From assembly GCF_001667035.1 (NCBI RefSeq), contig NZ_LZIR01000004.1, forward strand, positions 175,256 to 239,255: DNA of 64,000 nt. The letters are read 5' to 3'. Shown here one piece after another: positions 62,058 to 64,000 of the stretch (position 1 is the first letter of the stretch; every line of letters begins with the position of its first letter). The position numbers and the translations under genes are program-made. The notes beneath the pieces were generated by a model, which was not told the origin of the DNA, ran no database searches, and saw nothing but the letters and a program-made list of their open reading frames with translations. This stretch comes from Mycobacterium sp. 852002-51057_SCH5723018. Lineage in GTDB: Bacteria; Actinomycetota; Actinomycetes; Mycobacteriales; Mycobacteriaceae.

Positions 62058-63141
62058 TTCACCCGAGGAGGCCGTCTTCCGGGAGCGGCTGCGCTCGTGG
62101 CTTGCGGTGCACGCCAAGGAATATTCCGGCTCCGGTGACGAATACTGGCAGCGCATGGCCGACTGGCATCGCGCCTTGTACGACAACGGCTTTTTCGGCC
62201 TGTCCTGGCCCCGCGACTACGGAGGCCAGGAATTGCCGCCCGTGTACGACGTCATCGTGGACGAAGAGCTGGTTCGCGCCGGCGCCCCGCCACGACCGAG
62301 CGTCGGCTACCTGGTCTACGGCATCGGCCGCCACGCCAGCGAAGAACTGCGCAAACGCTTTGTGCCCGGCATCATCAACGGCACCGAGCGATGGTGCCAG
62401 GGCTTCAGCGAGCCCGGTGCCGGCTCGGATCTGGCATCGCTGACCACCACCGCCACCCGCGAGGGCGACACGTATGTGGTGCACGGGCACAAGATTTGGA
62501 CGAGCTACTCCGACGTCGCCGACTGGTGCTTGTTGCTGGCCCGCACGGACCCCCAGGCCAAACGCCACCGCGGATTGTCGGCGTTCATCGTCGAAATGAA
62601 ACAGCCCGGCGTGCAACAGCGCCCGCTGCGCATGATGAATGGGGTCACCAACGAATTCGGCCAGGTGTTCTTCGACGGCGCCAAGGTGCCCGCGGACCGG
62701 ATGGTCGGCGCACCCGGCGAAGGCTGGGCCGTCGCCATGACCGTCGTCGGACACGAGCGCGAACCGTCCACCCTCGGCTACGCGGCCCGCTATGGCAAGC
62801 TTGTGCGAAACCTGTTCGAGCGCTGGGATTATCGCGAAGGTCCGGTCCCGGAGGAGCTCGCATGGGCGGCCGTCCAGTCGGAAATGCTGACACATCACGT
62901 CCGGCGGCGGCTCTCCGAACAGCTGGACGGCGTGTCGCACGGGCCAGAAGGATCGCTCGACAAGCTGCTGATGACCTGGGTCGAGCAGTCCGTCGGGCAC
63001 GCCGCACTGGCAGTCGCGGGGACCCGCGACCCGGACCTGCTCAGCGCCTACCTGTATAGCCGCGCGCAGAGCGTGATGGGCGGGACATCGCAGATACAGA
63101 AGAACATCATCGCCTCGCGAATATTGGGACTGGGAGTCTGA
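62044..63141 (+). CDS. Acyl-CoA dehydrogenase (FadE-type)
   Basis: A 365-residue ACAD with a complete FAD/substrate loop, GFSEPGAGSDLASLTT, then VVHGHKIWTSYSDVADWCLL and the C-terminal QSVMGGTSQIQKNIIASRIL. The TTG start (MDFRDSPEEAVFRERLRSWL) overlaps the preceding subunit gene. The pair mirrors the dehydrogenase pair in the island, with order reversed. Confidence 0.92.
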   Translation: MDFRDSPEEAVFRERLRSWLAVHAKEYSGSGDEYWQRMADWHRALYDNGFFGLSWPRDYGGQELPPVYDVIVDEELVRAGAPPRPSVGYLVYGIGRHASEELRKRFVPGIINGTERWCQGFSEPGAGSDLASLTTTATREGDTYVVHGHKIWTSYSDVADWCLLLARTDPQAKRHRGLSAFIVEMKQPGVQQRPLRMMNGVTNEFGQVFFDGAKVPADRMVGAPGEGWAVAMTVVGHEREPSTLGYAARYGKLVRNLFERWDYREGPVPEELAWAAVQSEMLTHHVRRRLSEQLDGVSHGPEGSLDKLLMTWVEQSVGHAALAVAGTRDPDLLSAYLYSRAQSVMGGTSQIQKNIIASRILGLGV

Positions 63142-63142
63142 C

Positions 63143-63910
63143 ATGTACGACATGCCAACCGAAATCGATGTCCGCACCGACGGTGCGCTGCGGATCATCA
63201 CCCTGAACCGCCCCGAGTCGCTCAATTCGGTCAACGACAATCTGCACGTCGGGCTGGCGCGGCTGTGGCAGCGCTTGACCGATGACCCCACGGCCCGCGC
63301 GGCCGTGATCACCGGCGCCGGGCGGGCATTTTCGGCCGGCGGTGATTTCGGGTATCTCCAGGATCTGGCGAACGACGCGGACCTGCGTGCCAAGACCATT
63401 CGAGACGGGCGCGAGATCGTGCTGGGCATGGCGCGGTGCCGAATTCCGGTGGTGGCGGCGGTAAATGGGCCGGCCGTCGGGCTGGGCTGCAGCCTGGTCG
63501 CGTTGAGCGACATCGTCTACATCGCCGAAGACGCCTATCTCGCCGACCCCCACGTGCAGGTGGGGCTGGTCGCCGCCGACGGTGGGCCGCTGACCTGGCC
63601 GCTGCACATCAGCCTGCTGCTGGCGAAGGAGTACGCGCTAACCGGCACGCGGATCCGTGCCCAACGTGCCGTCGAACTCGGCTTGGCCAACCACGTGGTC
63701 GCCGACCCCGTCGCCGAGGCGATCGCTTGCGCCAAAAAGATTTTGGAGCTGCCCCAGCAGGCGGTGGAGAGCACCAAGCGGGTGCTCAACATCCATCTGG
63801 AACGCGCGGTCCTCGCCAGCCTGGACTACGCGCTTTCGGCCGAACACCAGTCGTTCACGACCGAGGACTTCCGTTCGATCATCACCAAGCTGAACGCCGG
63901 CAAGAACTGA
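63143..63910 (+). CDS. Enoyl-CoA hydratase/isomerase (crotonase family)
   Basis: A 255-residue crotonase. Oxyanion-hole segments are GRAFSAGGDFGYLQ and GPAVGLGCSLVALSDI; the usual catalytic glutamates are not both evident (the second position region reads DPHVQVGLVAADGG, with Asp). It likely hydrates or isomerises the enoyl-CoA made by the dehydrogenase pair one base upstream. Confidence 0.9.
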   Translation: MYDMPTEIDVRTDGALRIITLNRPESLNSVNDNLHVGLARLWQRLTDDPTARAAVITGAGRAFSAGGDFGYLQDLANDADLRAKTIRDGREIVLGMARCRIPVVAAVNGPAVGLGCSLVALSDIVYIAEDAYLADPHVQVGLVAADGGPLTWPLHISLLLAKEYALTGTRIRAQRAVELGLANHVVADPVAEAIACAKKILELPQQAVESTKRVLNIHLERAVLASLDYALSAEHQSFTTEDFRSIITKLNAGKN

Positions 63911-63961
63911 CCCGCCGAACCGCGGGCGTAAACCCCCCGCCGAATTAGCCGGGCGTATTTT

Positions 63962-63982
63962 CCGGGGGGGTTATCCCCCCGG
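63962..63982. terminator. Strong G/C hairpin at the window end
   Basis: CCGGGGGG, a 5-nt loop, then CCCCCCGG: an 8-bp stem 52 bp after the crotonase stop. More G and C runs surround it. It is a probable terminator, though homopolymer runs of this kind are also prone to sequencing error. Confidence 0.45.
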
Positions 63983-64000
63983 GGGGTGGGGCCCAGGACC

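Noticed and set aside
62059..63513. 484-codon reverse frame opposite FadE and crotonase genes
   Set aside because: Crosses two genuine genes on the other strand and has no recognisable motif.

Overview
The window comes from a high-GC, slow-growing-type Mycobacterium. About half of it reads in the gene order that I recall for Mycobacterium tuberculosis Rv0807 to Rv0831c, followed by lysT-gluT-aspT-pheU and then Rv0838-Rv0839. The non-tuberculous identity is inferred from large blocks absent from that order. Species cannot be fixed from sequence reading alone, and all M. tuberculosis comparisons are from memory.

Layout. (1) 0-6.6 kb: an lpqL lipoprotein aminopeptidase, a small membrane protein, two divergent sulfite-oxidase-family molybdoenzymes, and a gene-poor scar holding a truncated dehydrogenase. 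(2) 6.6-12.3 kb: SCP2-like protein, purF, purM, DUF3073, YgfZ and PabC. (3) 12.3-16.5 kb: a two-gene insert encoding a membrane TrkA/RyR-domain protein and a TIR-transmembrane-PknH-sensor protein. This is the best candidate for an undescribed signalling or defence system. (4) 16.5-22.4 kb: nitrobindin, sulfur genes (sseC, cysA2, DUF4395, thiX) behind a leaderless poly-cysteine upstream ORF, lmeA, glnR and mshD. (5) 22.4-27.3 kb: a phosphate uptake operon pstS-pstC-pstA-pstB preceded by a PHO-box-like repeat, then a 58-bp tandem repeat and convergent phoU. (6) 27.3-36.7 kb: an LCP ligase, dusB, desA1, TetR, an MpaB-like oxygenase, kmtR with a histidine-rich peptide, deaminase, methyltransferase, TIGR04255 protein. 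(7) 36.7-37.2 kb: tRNA-Lys, -Glu, -Asp, -Phe.

(8) 37.2-49.3 kb: a catabolic island flanked by a perfect 51-bp direct repeat. One copy is the 3' part of tRNA-Phe, the other lies at 49283-49333, so the block is a classic tRNA-targeted insertion, but no integrase remains. It carries two P450s, an acyl-CoA dehydrogenase pair, two amidohydrolases, an acyl-CoA ligase, an F420-type oxidoreductase, an unknown protein, a previously unlisted 42-aa coupled protein and a TetR regulator. Perfect 15-bp palindromes (NAGAAT-N3-ATTCTN) lie in the TetR control region.

(9) 49.4-52.2 kb: AraC regulator, VOC protein, lpqR and a methyltransferase. (10) 52.2-64 kb: a second acyl-CoA catabolic block with a two-subunit B12 acyl-CoA mutase, two F420-type oxidoreductases, CoA transferase, LysR, epimerase, ferredoxin, acyl-CoA ligase, two acyl-CoA dehydrogenases and a crotonase. 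A palindrome of the same 15-bp class sits between its ferredoxin and ligase genes, suggesting that the island TetR, or a relative, controls both blocks. Many neighbouring genes overlap by 4 bp (GTGA or ATGA), which implies translational coupling and helped fix starts.
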